Assembly (NCBI RefSeq): GCF_041956535.1
Contig: NW_027192192.1
Coordinates: forward strand, 1,339,111 to 1,403,110
Length of the DNA stretch: 64,000 nt
Source: Calcarisporiella thermophila CBS 279.70
Taxonomy: Eukaryota; Calcarisporiellomycota
Direction of reading: 5' to 3'
Made by a program: the position numbers and the translations under genes. Below the pieces are notes generated by a model, which was not told the origin of the DNA, made no database searches, and saw only the letters and a list, made by a program, of their open reading frames with translations. Each line of letters begins with the position of its first letter. Position 1 is the first letter of the stretch. This document shows positions 10,822-22,081 of the stretch, piece by piece.

Positions 10822-13274
10822 ATGGCGAGCGGCGAAGAACACCAGAAACTCCTCGATCGAATAGCCCGTCTATCTGGTCTGACTATACATATGTATCTTT
10901 ATTAGTGCTTCGACTCTGAGAAACTAATCTCGCTTTTTTCATTTTCATTCCAATATAGACGATATCAATACACAAAAAGAAAAGGCTGCTTCAGTCATTG
11001 CAGGAAGATCACAGCGGCAACTTCCTAGCTTACGTGGACCAGGCCATGTTAATAGACCACCTGCTTTATACCGTAGACATCCTATTTCAAAACCAGTATA
11101 TATTAGTTCTGGGAGAGGGCGAGGAAGGAATTTGACACTCGTCAACAATATTCAAAGCAGCGGGGTATCTGTTGCTCCCAAGCTCTCTGCTAGCTCTGTA
11201 GCATCTGAAAGCTCGACAGTGAAGAAATCTGTTGTGACTTCTGCACCCTCTGTTGGATCTATGGCTACTTCACCTACTACTGTTGCTAGACCACTGGTAC
11301 CTGTTGAAACTTCAAAGCCCGATATTGTTGCGAAAACCGCACCGAAATCGCAGCCCACACCCACTACAAGCTCCAAAATTTCCCCCCGCAGTTTTTCACC
11401 TATATCGCAAACTTCGTCCCAGGGTCGATCCATTATCTCCAGAAATCGTACTCTAGTTAATAATGCAATTAAAGCTACTAATGGCAACGAGACTGACAAG
11501 TTGGATTGGATTCACCGGCGCACTCGGCATATGCAGCTAATTAATAAGGCTGCATTTAAGGATACGTGAGTATCATTTGATATATTCATTATTTCTTTAC
11601 AATACATGATTTACTAGAATCAAGATTCTTATTGATTGATTTTTTTATCTACTTAGAATTCAATCTGCTATTAAAACGAAAACATCTACTTCATCACCTC
11701 GTATTCTAGGTTTAAAAAAGAAAAAGCCCATAACGCCCAAATTAACGAAGGAGAAAATCGTTAATATTGGAGGAAAAAAATACAAGAAAAGCAGCGACGG
11801 ACGGAAACTCGTGATAAGTGATGGTGAGAACCTTTCCCGCTACCGTACTTTCAGTCTAATTATTTATGATTCTCTGCATACTATTCTTATCTGAATAATA
11901 GACACTCCACAGGAGGTCACAATCGACGGGGTACTCTTCATTCGTGATCCAACTGGTCGTAAGCTGGTTCGCAAGGGCACTCCCGCCCTGCCATCCATTT
12001 CTAGCACAGCGAATAGCTTGAGCACTTCCAATACGATAACACCCAAAAAAATTAACGTCAACGGAGTGTTATTTGTTAGAACAAAGAGAGGGAACCTCAT
12101 TCGGGCTGAAGTTGCTAATAAGTTGGCAAAACGGTGAGTGCTCTTAGCCAAAAATATACCCACTCTTATCGGATTCTCCCGATATAATTACGTTCTCTTT
12201 CTTATTTTCATCTTTTATAGCTCACCTACAATTTCTCGCAATAAGACCTATCGCCGTTCTCCCCTAAAGTTTAAAACCACACCCGGCAAGAGTAAGCGCA
12301 AACTTATCTCGAAACCATGCATTTTTTTCCAACGATTCGGAACATGTAAACGTGGAGACACATGTCCTTATTTACATGACCGCGAGCGCCTAGCCATTTG
12401 TAAGAAATTTCTGAGGAATGCATGCCCTCATGTTGTAGGCTCTGGAGTAATTGAACCCGATGAGAAAGAGGTTGCACCAGTGGAGGGAAAGTCGGGGAAA
12501 TGCAAGCTGTCGCATACCCCAACTGCGCACAATACCCCATCCTGCTTGCATTTTCTGCGAGGAAATTGCACGCATACCAATTGTCCTTACCCTCATGTCA
12601 ATGTGAATCGCGATGCACCTGTTTGTAGTCCATTTGCTCGTGAAGGCTACTGTCCACTAGGATCGTCGTGCAAAGAACAGCATATTTGGGTGTGTCCTGA
12701 TTATGCGGAGCGTGGAGAGTGCTCTCGCAAAGGTTGCAAGTTACCACACGTTTCGAGAAAAGAGGAGGAGGAGAAGAGAATGAGGCTTCGTTTAGAGCGA
12801 CGAGAGCGGAAAAGACGATTGATTGAGGCTGAGGAAATGAATGATATGAAGGAAATTTTGCCCGATTTTGAAGCGATTGAGCGTGGAATGGGGAGCATCG
12901 AAAGTGCTGAAGCAATGGATGAGCGTGAACAAGAAGCCATTATATCTGACGACCTGGATATGGGATTAAGTGATAATGGGGAGACAGAGGAGGAAGATGA
13001 AGGCGAAGAAATAGATAGTAGTGAAGAAGATAGCCTTGATGAAAGCGATGTTGAATCTGAAAATAGTGAAATTGATGGAGAAACTGACGAGGAGGAGGAA
13101 GAGGAAGAGGAAGAGGGAGAGGGAGAGGGAGAAGAAGAAGAGGAGACAGATCGAGAAGAAAGGTCATTGGTCCAGGGTGCTTCAAAGCCTGAAGAGGAAG
13201 GAAAGCAAGGTTTAATTCCCAAGAGAAAAAGAGATGACAGCTTTTTTTCACAAGATTTCATATCTTTGGAATGA
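10822..13274 (+). CDS. ZC3H3: CCCH zinc-finger protein, ZC3H3-like (five fingers)
   Basis: Five exons: 10822-10876, 10959-11565, 11657-11823, 11902-12133 and 12221-13274, giving 704 residues. The central part (about 280-360) has two copies of a short repeat of the form I-x-GVLFxRxxxGxxLVR that precedes the fingers in ZC3H3 proteins. Five CCCH fingers follow at about residues 385-535: CIFFQRFGTCKRGDTCPYLH, one with a long insertion beginning CKKFLRNAC, CLHFLRGNCTHTNCPYPH, CSPFAREGYCPLGSSCKEQH and CPDYAERGECSRKGCKLPH. The C terminus is a long acidic tail. By family the protein acts in the nucleus in poly(A) mRNA 3' end formation and export. The first intron begins with gtctga, a weak donor, so exon 1 is the least certain part. 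Confidence 0.85.
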
Positions 13275-13892
13275 AGAGTTCAGGTGGGTATATGATAGAT
13301 ATACTTATCTATGTAAAATATTGTCCATTTATGCTTGGTGTTGCCGTTGTAATTATCCTTTCTCAATGTTCTCATGTCGGGTTGAATTCAATCCTGTCCA
13401 TCAAATTAATAAATATGCACAGGTCTATTTGACGTGAATGATAAATGAGATAATGGATTTTCCATGTGGCTTTAATGAAATTTTGAAAGATGAAATACTA
13501 GATAGTACGAGAATACTAAAAATTTGCTGTATGAATTTTGTATTGCTGCCTCATTGAATTTCAAACTATAGTTTGTAAATTTACTATCCATTCCATGAAT
13601 ATCGATTATTTTGGTGAATGATAAACCGAGAAAATTCATATTTGCACCTTGATCGAGTTTTAAATCGATACATCGAGGACCGAAATCCAAGTGGATATTG
13701 CAAAGCGATTTACTTGTGCACTTAACTCTAATAAGAAACAGGATGCTTAAGATATATTTAAAGAAATGGATCATGTTACAACCGCTACCACATAGTTTCT
13801 TTCAATATTCATACAAGTTAAAATGTAAAAAAAGGGAAATGAGATATACTCAATAAAATGTCAAGAGGTTTAGTGCTACAATAAGGTAGAGA
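13275..13892. other. convergent 3' flanks of the CCCH gene and the DCAF6-like gene
   Basis: About 620 AT-rich bases between convergent genes. A 100-codon open frame on the minus strand (13472-13774) has no recognisable features and a composition expected from AT-rich sequence, so it is not called. Confidence 0.55.
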
Positions 13893-16190
13893 TTAAGAAT
13901 CAGAAGTATTCAATAATATATTTCCTTCCGAAAGAGCAGTTAGGATCTGTAAAATCATATCTGCGGGGACTATCATAACCCGCTCGCTTTGGCCGAATCC
14001 TGACCCCCCCGAGCCAAATCGGCCCCCATGCTCAAGAAACTCTTCATTGCGGCGGATGATTTCTGGTGCTGACGAGAGATCGGCGGGGTCATCTGCAATA
14101 GGGTACCAAAGCTTAATGTCGTCGTCAATTCCACTAGTAGCAAGAATAGGATCGTGGAATGGGTGGGGCTGAATACAATTAACAACGCACTATAGTCATG
14201 GTTCAATATAAAATAGAGTGAATCTTTGACTGTGAAAAGCTAACTGAAGCTTTCAGGACTTACGCTGTCTCCTTGTAATAAGTTCACGAGTTCTCCAGTC
14301 GATTTCCTCCATACAAATATACGCCCATCATCAGATCCTGAAAGAATAAATTCTGAACGAGGCCCATAAAAGTTTGCTTCTTTGATCCTTGTCTTTTCGT
14401 TTCGATGGCCTTTAAATTTGCGTATTACATCCTTTTCCCTTACTTCATCGTGCCATCCAGTTTCACACTCACTCTCGCGCGGGTCCAATTCACCCTCATG
14501 TTCATTTCTGTCCGTTGTGGGGGACTCCTCGGAAGGAAAAGAGGGTTCATTCTCTTGTTCACAGCCCATTGCCATCCAGCGGAGATTGCGCGCTAGTGAA
14601 CCTAGTAAATCAGAGCCACTACGACTTTGTATTTGGGGCGGGGGCGGGGTCTCTATTCGCTGGTCATCATCAACAGAGTGACTTTCGAAGTTGTCTCTTG
14701 TCTTCTCAGAGGTGTCATCATTATTTGCATATTCATTGGGTGCAATAGCAAGAGAAGGCGTGTCATTTTCATTTCGAGATATTTTAGGACGTGACTTTGA
14801 GGCAAATGTTGTGGAATGCTGCTGTTTTCCATTGCCTGAAAAAGGTCGTATTAGAAATAGTTCTCCCCCCGAATAGCTCACTAAAAGGTCATCTCCGCCA
14901 TTTGGATCATAGCGTAAGCATGTAATTCGACGGGAGATTGGGGGAGGGGTTCGACGGCGCTTTACTTGGCGATTTCCTAATCGCTGAGCTGCGTGTCGCC
15001 GATTCGATGAAGCTTCTGATTCTTCCGAGGCAGAATTTCGTGCTCTCCCTCCAATACTTCTCGCTTCCTCGTCTTCTTCAGGCTCCCCAGTAGTATCATG
15101 TTCACCTTGTTCATCGTGCGTCTGGTGTGGTTGTATATGAGCGGGGACGAAGGTATACCAAGGCGTTGCAGCTTTAACATATCGACGGTCGTATATACGA
15201 ACACGATCGTCTGCACATGCAGTAGCAAGATGTAAAGGGTTATCGGCCCGAAGAGATAAAGAGGTTATGCCACGATCATATCGGGATACAAATCGCAAGA
15301 AAGAAATGGGCGACGAAGGGCTTTCACTTCCAGCTCCTTCTCCACCTCCACCTGGAGATTCCTGCTCATCAACTCCTCCTCTCCGAGGAGAGTTCTGACT
15401 CCGACGCCCACGATCAGAGGACTGTCCGCGAGAAGGAAGCTCGCGCATATCAATGAATGTGTGTCGTCGACAGCCCTTTTCGCAACAACAGCTGTTGCGT
15501 ATTCGTAAATCGTACATGTTGACTGTGCCGTCATCAGAGCAATCAAAAAATATATGCGGATCATTAGGATCTGGCAAGACCTGAAAAGTTTAAATGTCGG
15601 ATTTAGTTTGATAAGGCTAATTTTCGGAGCATCAAAAATCTCGAGTATACCTCATATGTGATATCAGTGTGGCAACGGAATGGTGGAAGCGGAGACCAGG
15701 ATGGATCATTCACGTATGCATTCAGATCAGTGAACCGCGTAATTCCGTCCGCGGAACACGAAACGATGTGTGAAGAGTTGGTGTGTGGGAGAAATTGCAC
15801 TGAGAAGATATTAATGATATGACCTGAATTTATCGAGTGAATCAATGGATTTTCTGGATTTTTGACGGGCGACCAGATATTAATATGGCAATCGTCTAAA
15901 AAAAGGGATTAAATACAGTATGAAATATCTGTTAGTAGATACAATAAAATAACAACACATTTCATACCTGATCCTGACACAATAAGCTCTCCAGTGTCAT
16001 TCCAATGTATAGTGTTAACGCAACCATTGTGCCCTTTTAGATTTTGCTGTAAACTCCATCGCGATGGAAAATATTCGTTGCCGGAAAATCCAAACTTTTG
16101 GTGCCATGTCACATCAGGCAGGAGTCCTCTTCTGCCCAACGAATGAACAATATGGGATCGGTGGCCTTTGTTCCTTAAGTTTGGAAGCAT
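13893..16190 (-). CDS. DCAF6: DCAF6-like WD40 protein (DDB1-CUL4 associated factor)
   Basis: Four exons: 16190-15968, 15895-15651, 15580-14264 and 14189-13893, giving 693 residues. WD40 repeats flank a long disordered insertion: N-terminal LKGHNGCVNTIHWNDTGEL and INIFSVQFLPHTNSSHIVSC, then after the insertion FYGPRSEFILSGSDDGRIF and CVVNCIQPHPFHDPILATSG. This order is characteristic of DCAF6/DCAF8/WDTC1 proteins, which act as substrate receptors of CUL4-DDB1 ubiquitin ligases. Two WDxR-like endings that could contact DDB1 are present with Tyr for Trp: VNMYDLR and VRIYDRR. The last coding exon was recovered by splicing (AGC | intron | TGC). DCAF8 is the main alternative. Substrates are unknown. 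Confidence 0.82.
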
Positions 16191-16465
16191 TCCCTCAAAT
16201 TATTGAATAAACTCGGAATTGAAATGATTTGCCGGAGATGGTAATCTCCAGGAAAAAGAATATGAAGCTATAACAAGTTATACTTGGGCAAGAAGTCGAG
16301 TAACGGTAATTTTAACAGACTGCATTTGACTACTTGGAGAAAAGTTTCCAACGGCAAGGCGGCAACGAGACGGAGTCCAAATACGTCACAAGTATGACTG
16401 CGTATTTTCTTAGAGGAGCCTATTTAGTAGGATCGATTTAACACACAAATGTTCCCTCGTAGATC
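16191..16465. promoter_or_regulatory. divergent promoter (DCAF6-like / TFIIH p62)
   Basis: 275 bases between two start codons facing away from each other. I translated the plus strand in all frames looking for a missing p62 PH domain and found none. No defined site recognised. Confidence 0.5.
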
Positions 16466-18411
16466 ATGTCGGCCAAGTCAGCAAGAATCGGCTTAAATAA
16501 AAAAGAAATAGAGGCTCGTGTATCTCTGTTAAAGTCTAGCAAAGAACTCAGTTCATTACATCAGGAGCTTGTTCAGTCAAAACACATTACAGAAGATGAA
16601 TTTTGGAATAGTCCAACGGTTAAGAAGATAAGACAGGTGAATGTAATCTATATTGGATTATATGAACAGCAATCAACCTATATCACACAAATAGCGATTA
16701 CGAAATGAAGAACAGCAAAAGCAAACCAAAGGGAAATCTTCTGCGTGGGTGGATTTGCGACCTGGAACTGAGGAAGGAGGAAAAGACGTGAAATATACCC
16801 TTACACCACAAATCATTAATGATATTTTTGTGCAATATCCCTCAGTGAAAAGGGCATATGATCGTCACGTACCTGATCAAGTAAGAATATCATTCACTTG
16901 ATATTAGTGGCTAAACGCGAGGGTTCTTGCTAATGGTTTTATTTAGTTATCCGAGGTCGATTTTTGGAAACGATTTCTTGTCTCACAATTTTTCCACCGT
17001 AGTCGAACAGGCGCGCGTTCTTCTGAACAAAAGGATGATATTTTTGATAAATGCCTTGAAGAAGAGGATGAAGGTTGTATTTTAATTTCGAGTGTTTTGT
17101 TGTATGTGAAGTTCAATAGATATATTTCTACAAAATATAGAGGCTCTGTCCGCACCAAAAGGCATGAAAATAGACCATATCAGAAGGACAATTGATTTGA
17201 GTGCGACGGAAGAGGATCATATCGTAGTGCGTATATCATGCTCAATTTTTTCAATCTTTTTCGACATACTAATCATGCTGGCCTTTTAGACTGGTAACCA
17301 AAAGGATTTCACTATGGTGCCAGGCAAAGTAACGCAATCATTATCGTTGATCCGGCGATTCAATAGACATGCTATACAAGTACTAGATGCCACTGGGTAT
17401 TTTTAGCTTTTTTATTTGCACCTGTATTGGAACATTCATTGCTCTTTGCTTATAATTTGTATAGAAAGAAGCAAGGCCAAGAAGCTAACAAGGAGAATTC
17501 AGATAGCATGGTTGGCAATATTTCAACTTAAAAAACCCACAAATACGCCGTGAATCTTATATTTTCATTTTTAGGCGATTGATGACGAAATTATACTAGA
17601 AGACTTAAAAGAAGCAGAGCCTCCTGCCAAAGTAGTTTTGGATATCCAGGATCAGCGGAGGTATTTCGAGAGTCAAAGTGGGGCGCAACTAGAAAACAAA
17701 ACGGAGGTGAATCTTCTTCTGCTTTATTTTTTTTTTGCCGATGTTAATCTAGATATGACATAGGATCCTATTGCTGTATTTAATGAATATCGAGATTCAT
17801 TTGCTACTTGGCAGCCTGATCTCACCAAAGTAAACTACCAATAACTCGGCAATTATTTTGATAGTGTACTAATTCTTTTCCATAGCAAACAATGGATAAC
17901 AAAACTGCGCGTCAGGTGATGGATAAGCTAAACTCAGTCATAAAAGCGCAGGTTGAGAATAGAACGAGAGAGAAACAAACAGGTAATATCGATTTTATAG
18001 GAGCTTTCTGAAATTTAGCTGTGAGTTATAGTTTGTATCTCTCGACTACAGATAATAGGATATCTCCGTCAATATTACAGCGAATTCTTTCATACCAAGC
18101 TTCTACAAATGAAATCCTTCGACATTTTTGGGCCTCATTAGAAATGGATAGGAGTGGAAAAAATGCCCGCATGGTGGAGGCACTTCGAAAGAGCCAGGAA
18201 AAGATGAATGAGCTGCTCATTGCTGCCAATGCTGAAGGCGCTGATTTGGATCGGATTAAAACAGTAGGTTTCTCGAATTTTGTCTACCGAGCATGGACCA
18301 ACTTTTTATTTTGTAAATGTTTTTCAGATTATGCAGCCATTGAATGTAGCAGTGAATAAGGCGTTAGAAACAGCCGCTACAAGAGCAGCAAAAAAGCGAA
18401 CTGTTAAATGA
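16466..18411 (+). CDS. TFB1: TFIIH core subunit p62/Tfb1, without the N-terminal PH domain
   Basis: Eleven exons: 16466-16636, 16695-16880, 16947-17073, 17141-17223, 17290-17396, 17465-17510, 17575-17706, 17764-17829, 17886-17982, 18052-18263 and 18328-18411, giving 436 residues. Two BSD domains are visible, the first around HQELVQSKHITEDEFW (residues 30-45) and the second around LSEVDFWKRFLVSQFFHRSR (about 120-140); downstream blocks such as IDLSATEEDHITGNQKDFTM and the C-terminal helical part match GTF2H1/Tfb1. The subunit is part of TFIIH, acting in RNA polymerase II initiation and nucleotide-excision repair. The usual protein has a PH domain of about 110 residues before the first BSD domain; here the frame starts at the BSD domain and only 275 bases precede it, too few to encode one. 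Start codon context gatcATGtcg is clean. Confidence 0.9.
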
Positions 18412-18590
18412 TAATGGCGGGAAAGCATTTCGACCGCTTCGACTATTATACACCTTTCAGGATAAGCTGGATAGCTTCCACGATTCTTTCTAAATTAAAA
18501 TATAGCTGCCAGGTTCGAACTCTTAATGCCGATTATGTATATAAAATTTATTGCTGCTTAGTCCTGATAAGGCTTGTCATATTACAAAAA

Positions 18591-19092
18591 TTAATGTTTT
18601 GTTGTTCTCATGCCCTGTTGTTGCTGTGCTGCTGCTTCTTTTCTTGCTGCATCTTGAAGAAGTGTTGTATCTACTGCTGCGGCAGGTATATGAACGTATC
18701 GTACGACCGATCCTCGAATGAAGCAGCTTTTGACTGACATCTAATGAAAAGTAAATATTTATTAATCAGTCAAATTCAGAGAGTAACGAGACAGTCCATG
18801 GTCTTTGAGCATAGGCTATTAAATAATACAATACCATTTGTGGGAATCTCTCCTCGTCTACTGCGCGTACATTATCCAATTTAAAACTTAGATACTGATC
18901 GACCGAAACCAGTTTTCCTACAATGGAAAGCTCGTTCTTTAATTCTATGGTTACCTCTTGGCCAATTAATGTCTTGAAGAAGGAATAAAAGAGCTAACAA
19001 AATTATACGGACCATATTTAGAGTTTAAGATCTTCAAACATTGCAGACACTAGAATTTAAAGAATAGCAAAAGCTTAAAACTACTTTACCAT
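18591..19092 (-). CDS. LSM2: U6 snRNA-associated Sm-like protein LSm2
   Basis: Three exons: 19092-19090 (the ATG alone), 18993-18835 and 18740-18591, giving 103 residues. The start matches LSm2 (M then LFYSFFKTLIGQEVTIELKN), with Sm1 in the stretch to SVDQYLSFKLDNV and Sm2 CFIRGSVVRYVHIPAAAVDT, followed by the LLQDAARKEA tail seen in LSm2. It is a ring subunit of Lsm1-7 (cytoplasmic mRNA decay) and Lsm2-8 (U6 snRNP). The start codon forms its own coding exon directly followed by a gtaaag donor, with a 96-nt intron; this is inferred because the second exon lacks its own ATG and the family begins exactly there. It converges on p62 and diverges from NELF-B. Confidence 0.95.
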
Positions 19093-19255
19093 TTTATATT
19101 ATTATATAGGCACGGTTGCCAGTGATGTTGGGAGCACCAACTACAAATAGACAGGTCTTACTATTTTAGAGGAGAGTAAGAGAGAAAGCTAAGCCACACT
19201 TCACAGCTTCAATAACACCAGCACGATCAATTCTTTTTTACGTGTTCTCTATACG
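19093..19255. promoter_or_regulatory. 163-base divergent promoter (LSM2 / NELF-B)
   Basis: The two ATGs are 163 bases apart on opposite strands, so both promoters and 5' UTRs fit in this interval. No specific element recognised. Confidence 0.5.
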
Positions 19256-21468
19256 ATGTCATCCTCAGATCATACCAAGCTCTTGGTTGGCCCGCGGGGT
19301 GCAGAACATATTCGTACAGCCCTGTCACGCGAACGGCCTGATGCTGCAATTGCTCGTATTCAGCAGGAGCATGGTCTCACTGAGCCTTCAATCAAAGCTG
19401 CATATCCTCTTTTTGACTTTGAACAGTATGCTCGGAGAGATATGCATAATCGTGCTCTTGCTGCCCTAAGAACACAACTTATACAGACGATTAAAGATAA
19501 AGAACTTGATGAAGAAGAGTAAGCATAGAGAAGAAATTTGGAAACGAACTTATTACTTATTTTATTTTCCCAATATGTAAGATTTGACAGCCTGCTCGAT
19601 AAAACGCTAGAATACATTAACATACCGCAGCTAATGTCCATACCACTAGCTCTCCTTGAAAAACATCCTGAAAGACCGACCAATGAAATGCTGGAAAGAA
19701 TTAAAGAAAGTAGCAGCGATTTCCAGGTAAATATACTCATTTTGCTTCCATATGCGAATCAGTCATGTTTATTTTTTTTTTCTATTTGATAGCTTTTTCC
19801 TTGGGTCATCAAAAGACGAATTTGGAAAGCGGACAAGAAACTTTTCAAGCAGCATATGATGGAGGCACTATCTTGCTACCACAGAGATGAAGAGTTGCAG
19901 AGGATTTCGCGGTGTATGCAACCAACAGATCCAGTCAAAGATATTAAATTTCGGTATTTACATTATTTACTAAGTTTATTTTTGTTTATATATACTAATA
20001 TTTATTACATATTTTTAGGCGGAATCATCCAATTGTGAAGACACTCTGTGATATTCTTGGTCCAGATCATACACTCTATGACATGTTTTTAGAATTTCTG
20101 CGGGAGGTGTTTGAAAGCACACCTTATCCAAGTATTTCGACACTCCGCCTTGATTTATTAATGGCATTGCACGATGCCGATGTTGCTGAAGTAAGCTTGT
20201 ATGGGGAAAATAGTTGCTAGAATACATTATATTTATTCAATTTTCCTGATACAGATATATACAAACGATAACATTCATCAACTAGCGTGGTCCCTAGACG
20301 CTTGTGTGCGAACACAGTCTCTTGATGCAACGCGAATTAGCAATATTAGTGATTTTTTGAATCCAGATCGCAATCGAGACCTTCGAGAAAATCCGCCAGT
20401 TATTAATCAGTAATATAGGAAAAATAACCTATTTTTTATCTTTTTGGTAACTATTCCACTATATACCCTAGGGATATTGCAATAATTTTGCGTGATCCGT
20501 TTACTTGCAATTTATTCGCTTCGTATGTGGTCCAACAACTTCGTGTATGCTTTAAGAACGAGATAGATCCGAAGGTAACTATTATCAATACGCATATATT
20601 TGCGAAGCATAAATATTGGAATTCAAATAGAGTGATCGTGGCATTCGATGGGCCATATCCATGCTCAATTATGGATGCAATGCTGACCAAGTCAACGAAA
20701 GAGAAGCTTACAAAGTCCCAAAAGCAAAAGAGAACAAATTCCTCCAAGAATCGATGATTGGTCTAATGATGGAGGAGGATCTCGATACCTCAACCGTGAC
20801 TGCAGAGGAGCTTGCTGCTGAAGAACGTGACGAAATAGAGGAAAGATTGCGTAAAAGTGAGATAGCAAGGAAAATTTTCACGATATATCTCCTTGATCGT
20901 CTAGAGCACGGTGATGCTGCTTCACTTCAGCGTTGTCTTCCGCTAATTCTGCATACTTTGCCTGAATCTGAGGAAGTTATGTATACACATACTTATGAGA
21001 GTTTCTTTCAAACTTTTGTTCAATCGATAATTGCACGCCATATGCCTACTATGCTCATGCGACCTCAGATGCGGAGAGTAGTGATGGACATCTTTTTGGT
21101 CCAAGCGGTGCGATGGAGTGCTCTGGTGCACGAACTGGTTGTAGAAATGCTGGTAGAATGTTACAACCATACACAAGTAGGAGATGCACTTGAGTACGTG
21201 GAAACTTGGGCAGAGCTAGTTTGTAGTAGCGGTGTTAAAGATGATTCAGAGGTAACGACTGTTTATTGAATGGGTTGACGCAGCTAGATCGCATTTTATT
21301 TATAATTGATTTTTTTATCATGAATAGCGCACATCACGAATTGTAGAATTATACGGCCGCTTAATTCAACGCTCTATGCAAACGCTCGGCGGCCGGTACA
21401 AACTATCACCCGGCAATATCCCTAGCGTGATGAATCTTTTAACACGGAGTAGTACCGAAAATTCTTGA
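19256..21468 (+). CDS. NELFB: negative elongation factor subunit B (NELF-B/COBRA1)
   Basis: Eight exons: 19256-19518, 19582-19726, 19793-19953, 20019-20190, 20255-20409, 20472-20574, 20631-21251 and 21328-21468, giving 586 residues, close to the 580 of the animal protein. Collinear conserved blocks include QLMSIPLALLEKHPERPTNE near residue 110, DILGPDHTLYDMFLEFLREV, LMALHDADVAEI followed by HQLAWSLDACVR, and DIAIILRDPFTCNLFASYVV. These match NELF-B in order and spacing across the whole length. In animals NELF-B scaffolds the NELF complex that holds RNA polymerase II in promoter-proximal pausing together with DSIF. NELF is missing from budding and fission yeast. The gene has intact splicing and no stops, so it looks functional. 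No other NELF subunit gene lies in the window. Confidence 0.9.
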
Positions 21469-22081
21469 AAGTATTTAGTTTTCAAACCACTTGTAAGAAT
21501 GCCCGGTCTAGACTTATCTTTCCTCCACCTCTGTAAATAATGCAATTGATTTTCGCGTATTAGAGCAAAGAATTTAAAAATTTCTATTTCTCTTGGATTC
21601 AAATTTTATCCAATCAATAAAACTTTTATCTTCTCTAACTTAACCAAGCCTTTCTTCCGTTTCACATACAACATTCGAACTCACCTGTACACATTATAGA
21701 GAACATCTAAACTGTTAGAGTTCATCGCGTGGTGTGAATGACCTCTTTATTGCTCTCTTGAATTATTCAATCAGATAAGAGGGTAAGTCAATTGCGATTA
21801 TACCACACTTGATCGTATTCGATTTAAATTGAAATTATTCGCAGTTTTTCCGTTTAGCCCGTTACTTTTCAAACAGCCTAACCCTGGATAACTGCACGAC
21901 CGAAATTTCTACCTAACTGCATGTATTGTTTCTCGGCATTGCTTACGTCTAATTCTATTTCAGCGAAGCTGGACAATCAACACAAATCCTAAAAGGCAGA
22001 TTCTTGATCCTAACTGTACAACAAAGAAAGCGATAGCAAGTGATATCTGCTAGAATCTGAGAGCGCGACAACGTGCTCATA
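21469..22081. other. intergenic before the RasGEF gene
   Basis: About 610 AT-rich bases between two plus-strand genes. It holds the NELF-B 3' end and the RasGEF promoter. I see no credible frame, RNA or repeat. Confidence 0.5.

Noticed and set aside
12701-13261. 186-codon Ser-rich frame on the minus strand
   Set aside because: It is the reverse reading of the acidic Glu/Asp tail of the CCCH protein (GAG/GAA read as CTC/TTC gives Ser/Leu-rich frames).
13472-13774. 100-codon minus-strand frame
   Set aside because: Composition (Phe, Ile, Leu, Ser, Asn, Lys) is what AT-rich sequence yields by chance; no homology recognised.
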